DNA of 64,000 bases from Parerythrobacter lutipelagi (GCF_005434975.1 NZ_SKCJ01000001.1:1622001-1686000), one strand, 5' to 3'; numbered from the stretch's first letter, positions 1 to 10,875 are shown. The notes: a model not told the origin generated them from the sequence alone. Translations and numbers: made by a program.

Positions 1-1257
<1,257 letters not shown>

Positions 1258-1403
1258 CTATGCCGAGATAATGGGCCCGGGCTTGTGATTAGTCCAATCG
1301 ATTAAATGTCAGATAGTAATCGTCTGAGTTGCATATCCAGACTTGGCCGGATGCAGTGTGCAGGACTTGCGGTGAGTGGCGCGCGCGCTTAAGCGCTGCT
1401 GCC

Positions 1404-2426
1404 ATGACAAGCTTTCCGAAAACCACCATGCTGATGCAACGCGGCATCGATTTCCTTGGTTCCGAATATGCCATCCTGTGCGGTGCGATGAGCTGGGTCA
1501 GCGAGCGCAATCTCGTCTCTGCCATCAGCAATGCCGGCGGCTTCGGGGTGATCGCGTGCGGCGCGATGACGCCCGATCTGCTCGACACGGAGATTGCCGA
1601 GACCAGAAAACTGACGGACAAGCCGTTCGGCGTAAACCTCATCACCATGCACCCCCAGCTGTTCGACCTGATCGATGTGTGCAGCAAGCACGGTGTCAGC
1701 CATGTCGTGCTGGCAGGCGGCATCCCGCCCAAGGGAAGTGTCGAAGCGATCAAAGATTTCGGAGCGAAGGTGATCGTGTTTGCGCCCACCCTTGCGCTCG
1801 CCAAGAAGCTGCTGCGCCAGGATCGCGGGGCTGGCGGCGATGCCCTGGTGATCGAAGGGATGGAAGCGGGCGGCCATATCGGCCCGGTTTCGACCAGCGT
1901 GCTGGCGCAGGAATTCCTGCCTGAATTGTCCGAGGACCATCTCGTCTTCGTCGCCGGCGGGATCGGGCGCGGGCAGGCGATTGCGGGCTATCTGGAAATG
2001 GGCGCGGTCGGCGTACAGCTCGGCACGCGTTTCGCCTGCGCGACTGAATCAATCGCGCATGAGAACTTCAAGAAAGCGTTCTTCCGCGCCAACGCCCGCG
2101 ACGCGATAACCAGCGTGCAGGTCGATCCGCGCTTGCCGGTGATCCCCGTCCGCGCACTGAAAAACAAGGGGACGGAGGAATTCACCGCCAAGCAGATCGA
2201 AGTCGCAAAGCGGCTCGATTCCGGCGAGATCGAGATGGGCGAGGCCCAGTTGCAGATCGAACATTATTGGGCCGGTGCATTGCGCCGCGCGGTGATCGAT
2301 GGTGATGTCGAAAACGGCTCGATCATGGCGGGCCAATCGGTTGGCATGCTCAAGGAAGAAGAGTCGGTCGCCGACATCATGCAGAAGCTGATGACCCAAA
2401 GCGAGGAAGCGCTGACACGGAGATAG
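1404..2426 (+). CDS. Nitronate monooxygenase / enoyl-ACP reductase II-like FMN protein
   Basis: A 340-residue TIM-barrel flavoprotein of the nitronate monooxygenase/FabK family. Visible marks are the early MSWVSERNLVSAISNAGGFGVIACG stretch, the EGMEAGGHIGP phosphate/FMN-binding loop and the VAGGIGRGQAIAGYLEMGAVGVQLGTRF stretch. The open frame runs up to a TTG at 1329, but homology begins close to the ATG at 1404, so that start is chosen; ATG at 1428 is also possible. It ends 2 bases before the SDR gene and is probably co-transcribed with it. The substrate cannot be told from sequence: family members oxidise alkyl nitronates or reduce enoyl-ACP. Confidence 0.88.
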   Translation: MTSFPKTTMLMQRGIDFLGSEYAILCGAMSWVSERNLVSAISNAGGFGVIACGAMTPDLLDTEIAETRKLTDKPFGVNLITMHPQLFDLIDVCSKHGVSHVVLAGGIPPKGSVEAIKDFGAKVIVFAPTLALAKKLLRQDRGAGGDALVIEGMEAGGHIGPVSTSVLAQEFLPELSEDHLVFVAGGIGRGQAIAGYLEMGAVGVQLGTRFACATESIAHENFKKAFFRANARDAITSVQVDPRLPVIPVRALKNKGTEEFTAKQIEVAKRLDSGEIEMGEAQLQIEHYWAGALRRAVIDGDVENGSIMAGQSVGMLKEEESVADIMQKLMTQSEEALTRR

Positions 2427-2428
2427 AG

Positions 2429-3214
2429 ATGCCCGATTTTCCCTTATCGAACGCCTCCCACGATCTTACCGGCCGCGTGGCCCTCGTGACAGGAGCATCA
2501 TCGGGTTTGGGAGAACGCTTCGCCCGCGTGCTTGCATCACAAGGCGCGGCGGTGGCGCTGTGCGCGCGGCGGGTCGACCGGCTGGAGGCGCTGGCAAAGG
2601 AGATCGAGCAAGCAGGCGGCAGAGCGATACCGGTCGCGATGGATGCGCGCGATGCGGATGCTCTTGTGGCTGCGGTCGATGCCGCGGAGGCAGCGTTCGG
2701 CACGGTCGATATTCTCGTCAACAATGCCGGGGTTCCCGATGCGCAGCGGGCACACAAGATGTCGGTCGATCTGGTCGATCACGTGCTCGGCGTGAATTTG
2801 CGCGCGCCCTGGCTGCTTGCAATCGAAGTCGCGCGGCGGCTGATCGAAGCGAAGAGGCCGGGCAATATCGTCAACATCAGCTCGACCGCGCACTACCGCT
2901 ACGATGGCGGCGGGGCGGCGCTCTATGCCGTGACCAAGACTGCGGTTGCCCGGATGACGGAAACGCTGAGCACCGAATGGGCCTATGCCAATATCAACGT
3001 CAATGCGATTGCGCCGGGCATGTTCGTCAGCGAAATGACCGACGGCATGTTCGAGCGCATCGGCGACCCGTCAGAACATGTCGCGCGCAAACGCATTCCG
3101 GTGGCAGCCCAGCTCGACTCGACGCTGCTTTATCTGTGTAGCCCGGCAAGCGAGTGCGTGACCGGCGCGGTCATCAAGGTCGACGACGGCCAGAGCGCGC
3201 GGATGCGGATGTGA
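2429..3214 (+). CDS. Short-chain dehydrogenase/reductase (SDR)
   Basis: A 261-residue classical SDR with a Rossmann fold. The cofactor motif TGASSGLG lies near residue 20, NNAG near residue 90, and the catalytic Ser is in NIVNISSTAHYRYD. The catalytic Tyr and Lys are in the ALYAVTKTAV stretch (YxxxK). ARR at the end of beta-strand 2 suggests NADP preference, which is inference. It starts 2 bases after the preceding flavoprotein gene and is followed by a RidA-like gene, so the three probably form one small operon. The substrate is unknown. Confidence 0.92.
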   Translation: MPDFPLSNASHDLTGRVALVTGASSGLGERFARVLASQGAAVALCARRVDRLEALAKEIEQAGGRAIPVAMDARDADALVAAVDAAEAAFGTVDILVNNAGVPDAQRAHKMSVDLVDHVLGVNLRAPWLLAIEVARRLIEAKRPGNIVNISSTAHYRYDGGGAALYAVTKTAVARMTETLSTEWAYANINVNAIAPGMFVSEMTDGMFERIGDPSEHVARKRIPVAAQLDSTLLYLCSPASECVTGAVIKVDDGQSARMRM

Positions 3215-3244
3215 CAAGAATTTGATGACGCCAAGGGGGTAGGA

Positions 3245-3640
3245 ATGGACAAGAAAACGCACAACCCGACACCGTGGATGCAAGGCTTCGGCCTCAATCA
3301 TGCGGTGGAAGTATCAGGCCACTCGCGGACACTCTATCTGTCAGGCCAGACCGCATCGGCAGCTGACGGATCGCCGCTGCACCCGGGCGATATGGTGGCG
3401 CAGTACAAATCCGCTTGGCAATGCCTGAAGGAGGCACTGGCGGCGGCAGACATGACCCCTGCAAATCTTGTGCGGTTGAATTTTTACACCACCGATGTGG
3501 ATGGCTTCATGGCTGCGGCGGAGCAGATCATGCCGATCCATGTCGAGGAGGGCGCGCAGATCGTCGCCACATTGCTCGGCGTGACGCGGCTTTATGATCC
3601 GGCGGTGATGATCGAACTGGAAGCGACCGCAGTCGGCTAG
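3245..3640 (+). CDS. RidA/YjgF/YER057c-family protein
   Basis: A 131-residue member of the RidA superfamily. Visible parts are LYLSGQTASAADGSPLHPGDMVAQ, the helix with NLVRLNFYTTDVDGF, and the C-terminal MIELEATAVG tail typical of the trimeric fold. Canonical RidA hydrolyses reactive enamine/imine intermediates. The usual active-site Arg of the RidA subfamily (in the R-I-E-I context) is not seen in the C-terminal segment, so this is likely a divergent subgroup with unknown activity. It is the last gene of the 1.4-3.6 kb run and is followed by an intrinsic terminator. Confidence 0.88.
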   Translation: MDKKTHNPTPWMQGFGLNHAVEVSGHSRTLYLSGQTASAADGSPLHPGDMVAQYKSAWQCLKEALAAADMTPANLVRLNFYTTDVDGFMAAAEQIMPIHVEEGAQIVATLLGVTRLYDPAVMIELEATAVG

Positions 3641-3665
3641 GCGAAATTCTGTTGCGCAAAGAAAA

Positions 3666-3700
3666 GGGGCGCCGGTTCAGACCGGCGCCCCTTGTTCGTT
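3666..3700. terminator. Intrinsic terminator between convergent genes
   Basis: A perfect 11-bp stem (GGGGCGCCGGT with ACCGGCGCCCC, loop TCAG) at 3666-3691 is followed by a short T-rich tract. An A-run lies just before it, so it may act in both directions for the convergent RidA-like and aldehyde dehydrogenase genes. Confidence 0.85.
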
Positions 3701-3715
3701 GGTCAGGCTATCAGG

Positions 3716-5143
3716 TCAGACCACCGCGTCGCGCTTGACCGTGATTACCTGCGGGTAGGTGAACTCTTTCAACCCGTCGATGCCGTATTCCGCGCCGAAG
3801 CCGGACTGCTTGTGTCCGCCAAACGGTGCGAAGGGCGAGAGGTGCATGAACTCGTTGATCCACACCGTGCCGGTCTCGAGCTGTTCGGCAATCTCCACAC
3901 CCTTCTCGGTGTCTTTTGTCCAGACCGCACCGGCCAGGCCATATTCGGAGTTGTTGGCCCGCTCGATCACTTCGTCATTGGTGGAGAATTTCATCAGCGG
4001 CATGACCGGGCCGAACTGTTCTTCCGCCACGATCCGCGCATCTTCGGGCGGATTGTCGAGAATGGTGATCGGCACGTAATAGCCGCTGCCCGACGGGTCA
4101 CCGCCTTCGCCGCCGACGAGGAAGTTATAACCCTGGTCCTTGGCATCTTGGATCAGCTCGCACACCCGCTCGAACTGCTTCTTGTTCTGGATCGGGCCGA
4201 CGCCGGTGCCCTGCTGCGATCCGTCACCCACGGTTACGCCCTTGGCATACTCGGCAATAGCAGCGCTCAGTTCGTCATAGATATCCTCGTGGATGTAGAC
4301 GCGCTTGGCTGCGATGCAGACCTGACCGGCGTTGGAGAAGCTCGACCAGAAGAGTTGTTCAGCGACTTTTTCCACGTCGGCATCGGGCAGGACGATCGAG
4401 GCATCGTTTCCGCCCAACTCCAGCGTGATGCGCTTCAGGTCGTGGCTCGCGCCTTCCATGATCTTCTTGCCGGTCGCGGTCGAGCCGGTGAAGGTGATCT
4501 TGTCGATATCCGGGTGGCTGGTGATCATCGGGCCGAGGCTGTCCTCACCGGTTATGATGTTGACGGTGCCAGCCGGCACGACATCCTTGATCAGTTCCGC
4601 GATGCGCAGCGTGGTCAGCGGCGTAAACGGCGAAGGCTTGAGCACGATGGTGCAGCCTGCAACCAGCGCAGGGACGATCTTCTGGATCGCCATCATTACG
4701 GGGAAGTTCCACGGCACGATCCCGCCGACCACGCCAACCGGCACACGGCGAGTGCGGCTCAGGCGCTGATCGTCATCCTGATTGATCACATCGTCCAGCG
4801 TCAGCGTGGATTGCGCAGCGGCAAGACCGGCGGCGCCGTAAATCTCCTGCTGCGCCTGGGCATGCGGCTTGCCCTGTTCGGTGGTGAGCAAGCGAAACAG
4901 CTCGTCGGCATTGTCCTTGATCGCAGCGGCGATGCCCTGAACGACTTTCTGGCGTTCTTCCTGGCTGGTCTTCCGCCAGTCCTTGAACGCCCGGCGCGCT
5001 GCGGTGACCGCGCGATCCAGCTCATCCTGGCCGCACGCGGGGACCAGCCCGACGACCTGCTCGTTTGCCGGGTTGAGCACTTCCAGCGTTTCGCCGGTCG
5101 TCACCAGTTCGCCATCAATCAGATTCGCGTAAGTTTTGGTCAT
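3716..5143 (-). CDS. NAD(P)-dependent aldehyde dehydrogenase
   Basis: A 475-residue aldehyde dehydrogenase. It shows the cofactor-site stretch VPWNFPVMMAIQKIVPALVAGCTIVLKPSPFTP, the catalytic Glu in LELGGND, and the catalytic Cys in NAGQVCIAAKR. EEQFGPVMPLMKF and the C-terminal PFGGHKQSGFGAEYG complete the fold. The open frame starts eight codons earlier (5164), but the ATG at 5143 has a GGGAG ribosome site and matches the usual N-terminus. It resembles succinate-semialdehyde or phenylacetaldehyde/betaine-type enzymes; the substrate cannot be fixed from sequence. It stands alone on the minus strand. Confidence 0.95.
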   Translation of the reverse strand: MTKTYANLIDGELVTTGETLEVLNPANEQVVGLVPACGQDELDRAVTAARRAFKDWRKTSQEERQKVVQGIAAAIKDNADELFRLLTTEQGKPHAQAQQEIYGAAGLAAAQSTLTLDDVINQDDDQRLSRTRRVPVGVVGGIVPWNFPVMMAIQKIVPALVAGCTIVLKPSPFTPLTTLRIAELIKDVVPAGTVNIITGEDSLGPMITSHPDIDKITFTGSTATGKKIMEGASHDLKRITLELGGNDASIVLPDADVEKVAEQLFWSSFSNAGQVCIAAKRVYIHEDIYDELSAAIAEYAKGVTVGDGSQQGTGVGPIQNKKQFERVCELIQDAKDQGYNFLVGGEGGDPSGSGYYVPITILDNPPEDARIVAEEQFGPVMPLMKFSTNDEVIERANNSEYGLAGAVWTKDTEKGVEIAEQLETGTVWINEFMHLSPFAPFGGHKQSGFGAEYGIDGLKEFTYPQVITVKRDAVV

Positions 5144-5438
5144 CACAATCTCCCACATACTCATTGTCCAAGCGGCCGATCGCGACTCGCTTGTGTTGTT
5201 GGCTGTGACCTAACACGCGCTTTACGCAAACGTAAGGGTATGTCGTTGCATCAGCGCCATTGGCCGAACACGAGGCCGCCAGTCGGGCTGGCGATTGGGT
5301 TGGTGACGGGCCATTGACTCCGTTCCGGAATACCTCATTGTGTTGTTACTCAGAGGCTGATGCAATTTTATTGGGTCGCCATTCTCCTCGGGGGTTTACC
5401 CGGCGATCCTCGTCGGGCTTCAACTTGGGGGAATTTTC

Positions 5439-5894
5439 ATGAGTACGAAGCTTCTTATAGCTGCTGTAGCGGCGACCATTGCAGTGAGCCCGGTGCATGC
5501 TCAGAGCTGGAGTTCGGAGCAAAGCGAAGTCTGGACTTTCGTTTCTGATGCATGGGCTGAACATGCGGAAAACGGCACTTGGTATGAAGTCGTCGATCCA
5601 AACGGCTATGGCTGGAATTCGGATTATCCCGTCCCGTCTTCACGCGACCAAATGCGTGCCCGCAACAATGTCTTCGGCCAAGAAGGCGAAATCCTGTATC
5701 GGCAGCTAGACCCGGTCAAAATCTCCGTGAACGGCGATACAGCCATAGCGTACTATTACGCAAACCTTGTCGAAAAGAATTACAAGGGTGAGCGAGAGAC
5801 CTCGGTTGAGCGCTGCGCCGACACGCTGATCAAGCGCGATGGCGCTTGGCGTTTCCTCGGATGGGCTTGCCAGACCAAGACCGACAGCGATTGA
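5439..5894 (+). CDS. Secreted hypothetical protein, possibly SnoaL/NTF2-like
   Basis: A 151-residue protein with a clear signal peptide (MSTKLLIAAVAATIAVSPVHA, cleavage before Q22). The mature part starts with a helix rich in Trp and Glu (SWSSEQSEVWTFVSDAWAEHAENG). It then has alternating strands ending DTLIKRDGAWRFLGWACQTK, the pattern of SnoaL-like/DUF4440 NTF2-fold proteins. Mature cysteines are at the penultimate strand and near the C-terminus. Periplasmic location is inferred from the signal peptide. It sits alone, ahead of a convergent PQQ dehydrogenase. No specific function can be given. Confidence 0.7.
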   Translation: MSTKLLIAAVAATIAVSPVHAQSWSSEQSEVWTFVSDAWAEHAENGTWYEVVDPNGYGWNSDYPVPSSRDQMRARNNVFGQEGEILYRQLDPVKISVNGDTAIAYYYANLVEKNYKGERETSVERCADTLIKRDGAWRFLGWACQTKTDSD

Positions 5895-5905
5895 TCAAGT
5901 CGGGG

Positions 5906-5947
5906 TCGAGGCGGTGGAGGCCTGAAAAAGGCTTCACACCGCCTCGA
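5906..5947. terminator. Long hairpin between convergent genes
   Basis: An 11-bp perfect outer stem (TCGAGGCGGTG with CACCGCCTCGA) encloses a smaller AGGCC/GGCTT hairpin with an A-rich loop. It lies between two convergent stop codons and probably serves both strands. Confidence 0.75.
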
Positions 5948-5951
5948 TTCC

Positions 5952-8078
5952 TCACTTCACACCCGCATCCTTGTCCTGGTTGGCGCGGAAGATGATGTAT
6001 TCGCGGATGGCATCCATCTGGTCCTTGGTCAGCGAGTCCCTGAAGCTGACCATGCCGCGATCTTTCAGCACACCGTCACGGACGACCGCGAGGAAAGCAT
6101 CCTTCGACTGGAGGGTGCCGCTGCGGCGCAGATCGGGCAGCACGGTCGAGCCGACCGCTGCTGGAGCGTGGCACACCGCGCAATACCGGGCATAGCTTGT
6201 GCCGCCTGCCGCAATCGTCTGCGCATCGGCGCGGCTCGGCGGCGGATCCAGCGGCAGTTCGGCCAGCTCTTTCTCCGCCGGAAGCTCGCCGGTCGCGCCG
6301 AGCTTGAACACCAGCAAACGGCTGACGTTGCGCACCGGTCCTTGCGAATTCACCAGATCGCCATCGGCGGTGATGGCATAGGCGCCGCCCCAACCGGCCA
6401 GCACTGCGACATACTGTTCGCCGTCGACCGTGTAGGTGATCGGCGGGGCAACGATGCCGGTCTGTGCCGGGAAGCTCCACAGCTTGTCGCCGGTCTTCGC
6501 GTTGTAGGCGCTGAACTCGCTCGAGCTGTTGCCCTGGAACACCAGCCCGCCGCCGGTGGTCAGGATGCCGCCGTTCCACGGGCCGGGAAACTCGACCGTC
6601 CAGCGGGCTTCCTGCTTGACCGGGTCCCACGCCATCAGCTTGCCTTTGACTGTGCCGTAGACCTGCTTGCGAATACCGAGGTCGGGCGGCAGATCGCCTG
6701 CGCCCAGATTGAAACCGACGTTGAAGCCGCGCGCCCGGTCGGCTTTCCAGTCGGCCTGGGGTTCATAGATCGTCGCGGCTTCGAAAGCCGGAATATACAC
6801 CAGCCCTTCCTCCGGGTTGAATGCCATCGGGTGCCAGTTGTGGCCGCCAAGCGGGCCGGGCATGACCATCGCCGCCTTGCCCGTCACATCGATCCGCGCT
6901 TCGGGGTTTTCGATCGGCCGGCCGTTCTCGTCGATGCCGCTGGCCCAGTTTTGCGGAATATATTCCTTGCCCGATAGAAACTCGCCCGTCTCGCGGTCGA
7001 TCACATAGAAGAACCCGTTCTTCGGGGCCTGCATCAGAACCTTGCGCTCCGCCCCGTCGATTTCGAGGTCGGCAAGGATGATGTGCTGGGTCGCGGTGTA
7101 ATCCCATGTTTCGCCCGGGGTGGTCTGGTAGTGCCAGACATATTCGCCGGTATCGGGACGGATTGCGACGATCGAGGAAAGATAGAGATTGTCCCCCTTG
7201 CCGGTGCCGTCTTCACCCGGCGACCGGTAAGCGCGGTTCCACGGGGACCCGTTGCCGACGCCGATATACAGCAGGTTGAGGTCCGGATCGTAGGCCATCG
7301 AATCCCACACCGTCCCGCCGCCGCCGATGCCGTTCTCGCTGCCGAGCACATCGCCGAACCAGGTTTCCGATGCTTTCTGCAGATACTCCGGATCGTCCGA
7401 GGAATCGCCGTCGGGCACCGTGTAGAAGCGCCAAAGCTCCTCGCCATCGGCAGCATCATAGGCAGCGATATAGCCGCGCACGCCAAACTCTGCGCCGCCA
7501 TTGCCGATCAGAACCTTGCCGTCGATCACCCGCGGTGCACCGGTGACCGTGTAGGCCATCTCGGGATCGGTGGTCTGCTTTTCCCACTTCACCGCGCCGG
7601 TTTCGCGGTCGAGCGCGACCAGCCGCCCGTCGAGCGTGCCGAGGTAGAGGCTGTCACCCCATGTAGCGAGGCCGCGATTGACAACGTCGCAGCATGCTTT
7701 GACGGCGGTTTCGCCGGGCACTTCGGGATCGTATTCCCACAGCTTCTCCCCGGTGGCAGCGTCGAATGCTTTCACCTTGCTCCATGCGGTGGTGAGATAA
7801 AGCTTGCCATCGATCACCAGCGGCGTCGCTTCCTGCCCTCGCGCGGTGTCCATATCGGCAAACCAGGAAAGACCCAGATTCTCGACCGTTTCGGTGTTTA
7901 CCTGATCGAGCGGGGAGAAACGCTGTTCATCATAGGTGCGCCCATGGGTGATCCAGTTGGCGGTATCGTCACCCGCAGCGAGCAAGGCTGCATTGTCGAT
8001 GCCCCCCTCGGGCATTTCGATGTCGCCGCACGCGGCAAGCGCAAGTGCAGTGACAGCAAGAATCGCACAGCGTTTCAT
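5952..8078 (-). CDS. PQQ-dependent dehydrogenase with C-terminal cytochrome c (quinohaemoprotein), lipoprotein
   Basis: The 708-residue product starts at ATG 8078, where MKRCAILAVTALALAACGD is a lipoprotein signal with Cys17 as the lipidated residue. An eight-bladed PQQ propeller follows, with the vicinal disulfide Cys129-Cys130 that stacks on PQQ in methanol/ethanol-type dehydrogenases. Other motifs are GGGGTVWDSMAYDP and repeated tryptophan-docking AxxGxxxW blades. The C-terminal domain has the haem motif CAVCH (about 633-637) and an axial Met near 676. The family oxidises alcohols or aldehydes in the periplasm and passes electrons to the fused haem. The open frame extends 30 codons further upstream, but the signal peptide and a GGGAGAG ribosome site support 8078. 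Confidence 0.94.
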   Translation of the reverse strand: MKRCAILAVTALALAACGDIEMPEGGIDNAALLAAGDDTANWITHGRTYDEQRFSPLDQVNTETVENLGLSWFADMDTARGQEATPLVIDGKLYLTTAWSKVKAFDAATGEKLWEYDPEVPGETAVKACCDVVNRGLATWGDSLYLGTLDGRLVALDRETGAVKWEKQTTDPEMAYTVTGAPRVIDGKVLIGNGGAEFGVRGYIAAYDAADGEELWRFYTVPDGDSSDDPEYLQKASETWFGDVLGSENGIGGGGTVWDSMAYDPDLNLLYIGVGNGSPWNRAYRSPGEDGTGKGDNLYLSSIVAIRPDTGEYVWHYQTTPGETWDYTATQHIILADLEIDGAERKVLMQAPKNGFFYVIDRETGEFLSGKEYIPQNWASGIDENGRPIENPEARIDVTGKAAMVMPGPLGGHNWHPMAFNPEEGLVYIPAFEAATIYEPQADWKADRARGFNVGFNLGAGDLPPDLGIRKQVYGTVKGKLMAWDPVKQEARWTVEFPGPWNGGILTTGGGLVFQGNSSSEFSAYNAKTGDKLWSFPAQTGIVAPPITYTVDGEQYVAVLAGWGGAYAITADGDLVNSQGPVRNVSRLLVFKLGATGELPAEKELAELPLDPPPSRADAQTIAAGGTSYARYCAVCHAPAAVGSTVLPDLRRSGTLQSKDAFLAVVRDGVLKDRGMVSFRDSLTKDQMDAIREYIIFRANQDKDAGVK

Positions 8079-8224
8079 CCGAGACTCTCCCTTTCGGCGA
8101 CTCTGTCGGTCGCTCAATGAAACCTTTATTGCCGCGTGCGCGAAGTCTTGTCCATCGCTGCCGGACATGGAACTATGCGGGCTGGCCCATCGTTTGGCAG
8201 TCAGGTGCGACCGGGAGAGTTATT

Positions 8225-9133
8225 ATGTGTGATAAAGCGAAGCTCGAGAAATGGGCGAAGGAAACGATCAGCCGGCGGCACTTCGGTGTGCTCGGCGGGA
8301 TGGCGGCAATTGCAGCCTGCGCCCCGATGGGTGGCAGGTCTGATACGCAGGAGCCGCAAGATGTCACCACCGCTTCGCCCGGCGGCTTTCCCGCCTGGAC
8401 CGAACGCAACGTCAGTTTTGCCGCCGGGAGTGAGACGATCGACGGCTTCTTCGTTGCGCCGACTTCGGGTCCGGCACCGGCCGTGCTGCTATGGCCCGAC
8501 ATTGCAGGCCTGCGCGAAAGCAAGCGCGAGATGGCGCGGCGGCTGGCCGGGCGCGGCTATTCGACCTTTGTCATCAATCCCTATTACCGCGACCGCCAGG
8601 GCCAGATCTGGGAGGATTTTGCCGATTTCGCGGGCAATGGCGGTTGGCCGATCGCGCGCGAGATGCGCGGCAAGCTTAATGCCGAAGCGGTCATGCACGA
8701 TGCCAAGGCGGCGGTATCCTGGCTAGACGAGCAGAAAGAAGTCGACACGCGCAGGGGTATCGGGACGCAAGGCTATTGCATGGGCGGCCCGTTTACTTTC
8801 TGGACTGCCGCCGCAGTTCCGGGGCGGGTGCGCGCGGCAGGCAGCTTCCACGGCGGCGGGCTGGTCAAGCCCGATGATCCGATGAGCCCGCACAAATTGA
8901 TCGACAAAACCAAGGCGAGTTTCCTCGTCGCCATTGCGCAGGATGACGATGCGGAAGCGCCGAACGACAAGGTGGTGCTGCGCGAAAGCTTTGACGCGAC
9001 CGGCCATCAGGCCAAGGTCGAAGTATACGCCGGCGACCACGGCTGGTGCGTGCCGGACAGCCCGGCCTACAACGAAGCGGCGGCGGAAAAGGCGTGGGCG
9101 GATCTGATGGAACTGTATGAGGCGGCTTTGTAA
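8225..9133 (+). CDS. Dienelactone hydrolase family lipoprotein with twin-arginine signal
   Basis: A 302-residue alpha/beta hydrolase starting at ATG 8225 behind GGGAGAG. The N-terminus has a twin-arginine motif (SRRHFGVLGG) and a lipobox ending AAC, so export folded by Tat and lipidation are likely. The catalytic nucleophile is Cys in GYCMGGP, typical of dienelactone hydrolases (Cys-Asp-His). The late YAGDHGWCVPD supplies the His. It is divergent from the PQQ dehydrogenase, suggesting related periplasmic metabolism, which is inference. Substrate unknown. Confidence 0.9.
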   Translation: MCDKAKLEKWAKETISRRHFGVLGGMAAIAACAPMGGRSDTQEPQDVTTASPGGFPAWTERNVSFAAGSETIDGFFVAPTSGPAPAVLLWPDIAGLRESKREMARRLAGRGYSTFVINPYYRDRQGQIWEDFADFAGNGGWPIAREMRGKLNAEAVMHDAKAAVSWLDEQKEVDTRRGIGTQGYCMGGPFTFWTAAAVPGRVRAAGSFHGGGLVKPDDPMSPHKLIDKTKASFLVAIAQDDDAEAPNDKVVLRESFDATGHQAKVEVYAGDHGWCVPDSPAYNEAAAEKAWADLMELYEAAL

Positions 9134-9298
9134 TTCGAGCGAGATCGATCCGTCCGTCGATCTCGGTGGGACATCTGGCTTGATACTGGCTGTGGGCTGA
9201 ATGATTTGCAGGCCCGCGCGGTTTACAACTTGATGCAAATTCGTTTGCTCGAATTTTGCGAAACAAGTATGCTTTTGGCTCCCTGCTCGGAGTGTAGC

Positions 9299-10774
9299 AT
9301 GAATCAGGTCGATACGATTCGATTTCCCGCCTTGCCGAGCTTCTCCAATGCGCTGTCCATATTGGCTGAAACCTCGCGGGTAGTTGGAGAAAAATACTTT
9401 CCGGTTCTGGTCGAGGGATTGGCGGAAGCCTTGGCTGTGCGATGGGCGTTCATCTGCAATCTCCCTACGGCCCAGCCGGGCGAAGCCACGACACTGGCGT
9501 TCTGGGACAACGGCCCAGCCGAGAATTTCGTTTATCCGCTTGCAAACACGCCCTGCGCCGATGTCGCGTCGGAGGGTGTATGTTGTTTTGCAGAGGATAT
9601 TGCGAGCCAATACCCTATGGACCAGATGCTCACCGATCTGGGCGCGCAGAGCTATGCTGGCATAGCCTTGCGATCGTCAGACGGCCGGGTCCTTGGTTTG
9701 ATCGCTGTTATGGACGACAAGCCATTTTGTGATCCGGGGATGGTTGAAGAAATAGTCAGCCTGTTTTCGGGAAGGGCCGCCGCCGAGCTTGAACGACTTT
9801 CGACATCATCGTTGAATGAGCGGCTTGGGAAGATCGTCGAAGCTTCGGTCAGCGAAGCCTACGTTTTCGACAAGCGCACATATCGCTTTGAGCTGGTCAA
9901 TCGCGGCGCTCGCGAAAATCTTGGCTATTCGATGGAGGAAATGCGCGCTCTCACACCATGGGACTTGAAGCCCGAATTTTCGCGTGAACAGTTCATCGAA
10001 TTCGTCGAGCCACTTCTGGATGCAAGATTGTCTGTATTGACGTTCGAAACGGTGCACGAGCGAAAGGACGGAACGACTTATCCAGTTTCCGTCCAGCTTC
10101 AGTATTTTCCTGAGGCCGGGGATGTGTTTTTTGCTTCGATAATCGATGAGACGGAGAGAAAAAAACGCGAAGAGCGTGAGCGCTTGATCTTGCACGAAAT
10201 GAATCATCGCGCAAAAAATGTCCTTGCTGTGGTTCAAGTGCTCGCCCGTCAAACCGCGAAGCGCAATCCCGATGACTACATTAGCCGGCTTGAAGCCCGC
10301 ATCGCGGCCTTGGCTGCAAGTCACGATGTGCTCGTGCACAATTCATGGCAAGATATTCCGCTGGATGAACTGGTGCAGTCGCAGTTGGGACACTTCGAAC
10401 CGCTAATCGGGGACCGGATCAATCTTTCCGGGCCTGCGACCAAGTTCAAGACAACTGTAGCGCAAGCCTTTGGGCTCGCCCTTCATGAACTTTCGACCAA
10501 TGCGGCAAAATACGGTGCGCTTTCGAACGAAGAGGGCCGCGTCGATATCTCGTGGCGGGATACGGTCACAGAGGCGGGCGAAAAATTCCTCGAACTCAAA
10601 TGGGTTGAACGGGGAGGGCCTGAAGTCATTTCGCCTGAAGCCCGCGGCTTCGGCTCTTTCATGATCGAGCAAAGCCTTGCGCAGCAGTTCGGTTGCAAAG
10701 TGGAAATGGTTTTCGATCCAGCCGGTATTTCCTGCTCGTTTATCGCGCCTTATGAGAAAGTTGTTCCAATCTGA
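9299..10774 (+). CDS. HWE-family sensor histidine kinase with GAF and PAS domains
   Basis: A 491-residue soluble kinase. An N-terminal GAF domain covers about residues 25-165 (ALAVRWAFICNL through LIAVMDDKPFC). A PAS domain (about 180-300; YRFELVNRGARENLGYSMEEM) follows. The phosphoacceptor region is ILHEMNHRAKNVLAVVQ and the ATPase N-box ALHELSTNAAKYGALS. The W-x-E-x-GGP stretch (LKWVERGGPEV) marks the HWE family, common in alphaproteobacterial stress and light responses. There is no transmembrane segment and no response regulator next to it. The frame is open upstream to a TTG at 9206; ATG 9299 fits the GAF boundary better. The signal sensed is unknown. Confidence 0.92.
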   Translation: MNQVDTIRFPALPSFSNALSILAETSRVVGEKYFPVLVEGLAEALAVRWAFICNLPTAQPGEATTLAFWDNGPAENFVYPLANTPCADVASEGVCCFAEDIASQYPMDQMLTDLGAQSYAGIALRSSDGRVLGLIAVMDDKPFCDPGMVEEIVSLFSGRAAAELERLSTSSLNERLGKIVEASVSEAYVFDKRTYRFELVNRGARENLGYSMEEMRALTPWDLKPEFSREQFIEFVEPLLDARLSVLTFETVHERKDGTTYPVSVQLQYFPEAGDVFFASIIDETERKKREERERLILHEMNHRAKNVLAVVQVLARQTAKRNPDDYISRLEARIAALAASHDVLVHNSWQDIPLDELVQSQLGHFEPLIGDRINLSGPATKFKTTVAQAFGLALHELSTNAAKYGALSNEEGRVDISWRDTVTEAGEKFLELKWVERGGPEVISPEARGFGSFMIEQSLAQQFGCKVEMVFDPAGISCSFIAPYEKVVPI

Positions 10775-10875
10775 TTGCGAAGGATCGAGTTGCTCTGTCC
10801 GGCTTCGCATGGCCTGATGAGAGCGTCATTGCCGGAAACTTCCCTACACCGCCAAAATCTGCATTAGCCTGGCGG

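Noticed and set aside
1329-2426. TTG start at 1329 for the nitronate-monooxygenase-like gene
   Set aside because: The extra 25 residues have no homology and no ribosome site; the ATG at 1404 fits the family N-terminus.
3692-5317. 541-codon plus-strand frame opposite the aldehyde dehydrogenase
   Set aside because: No domain signs, and the minus strand encodes a complete, well-conserved dehydrogenase. It is a GC-driven shadow frame.
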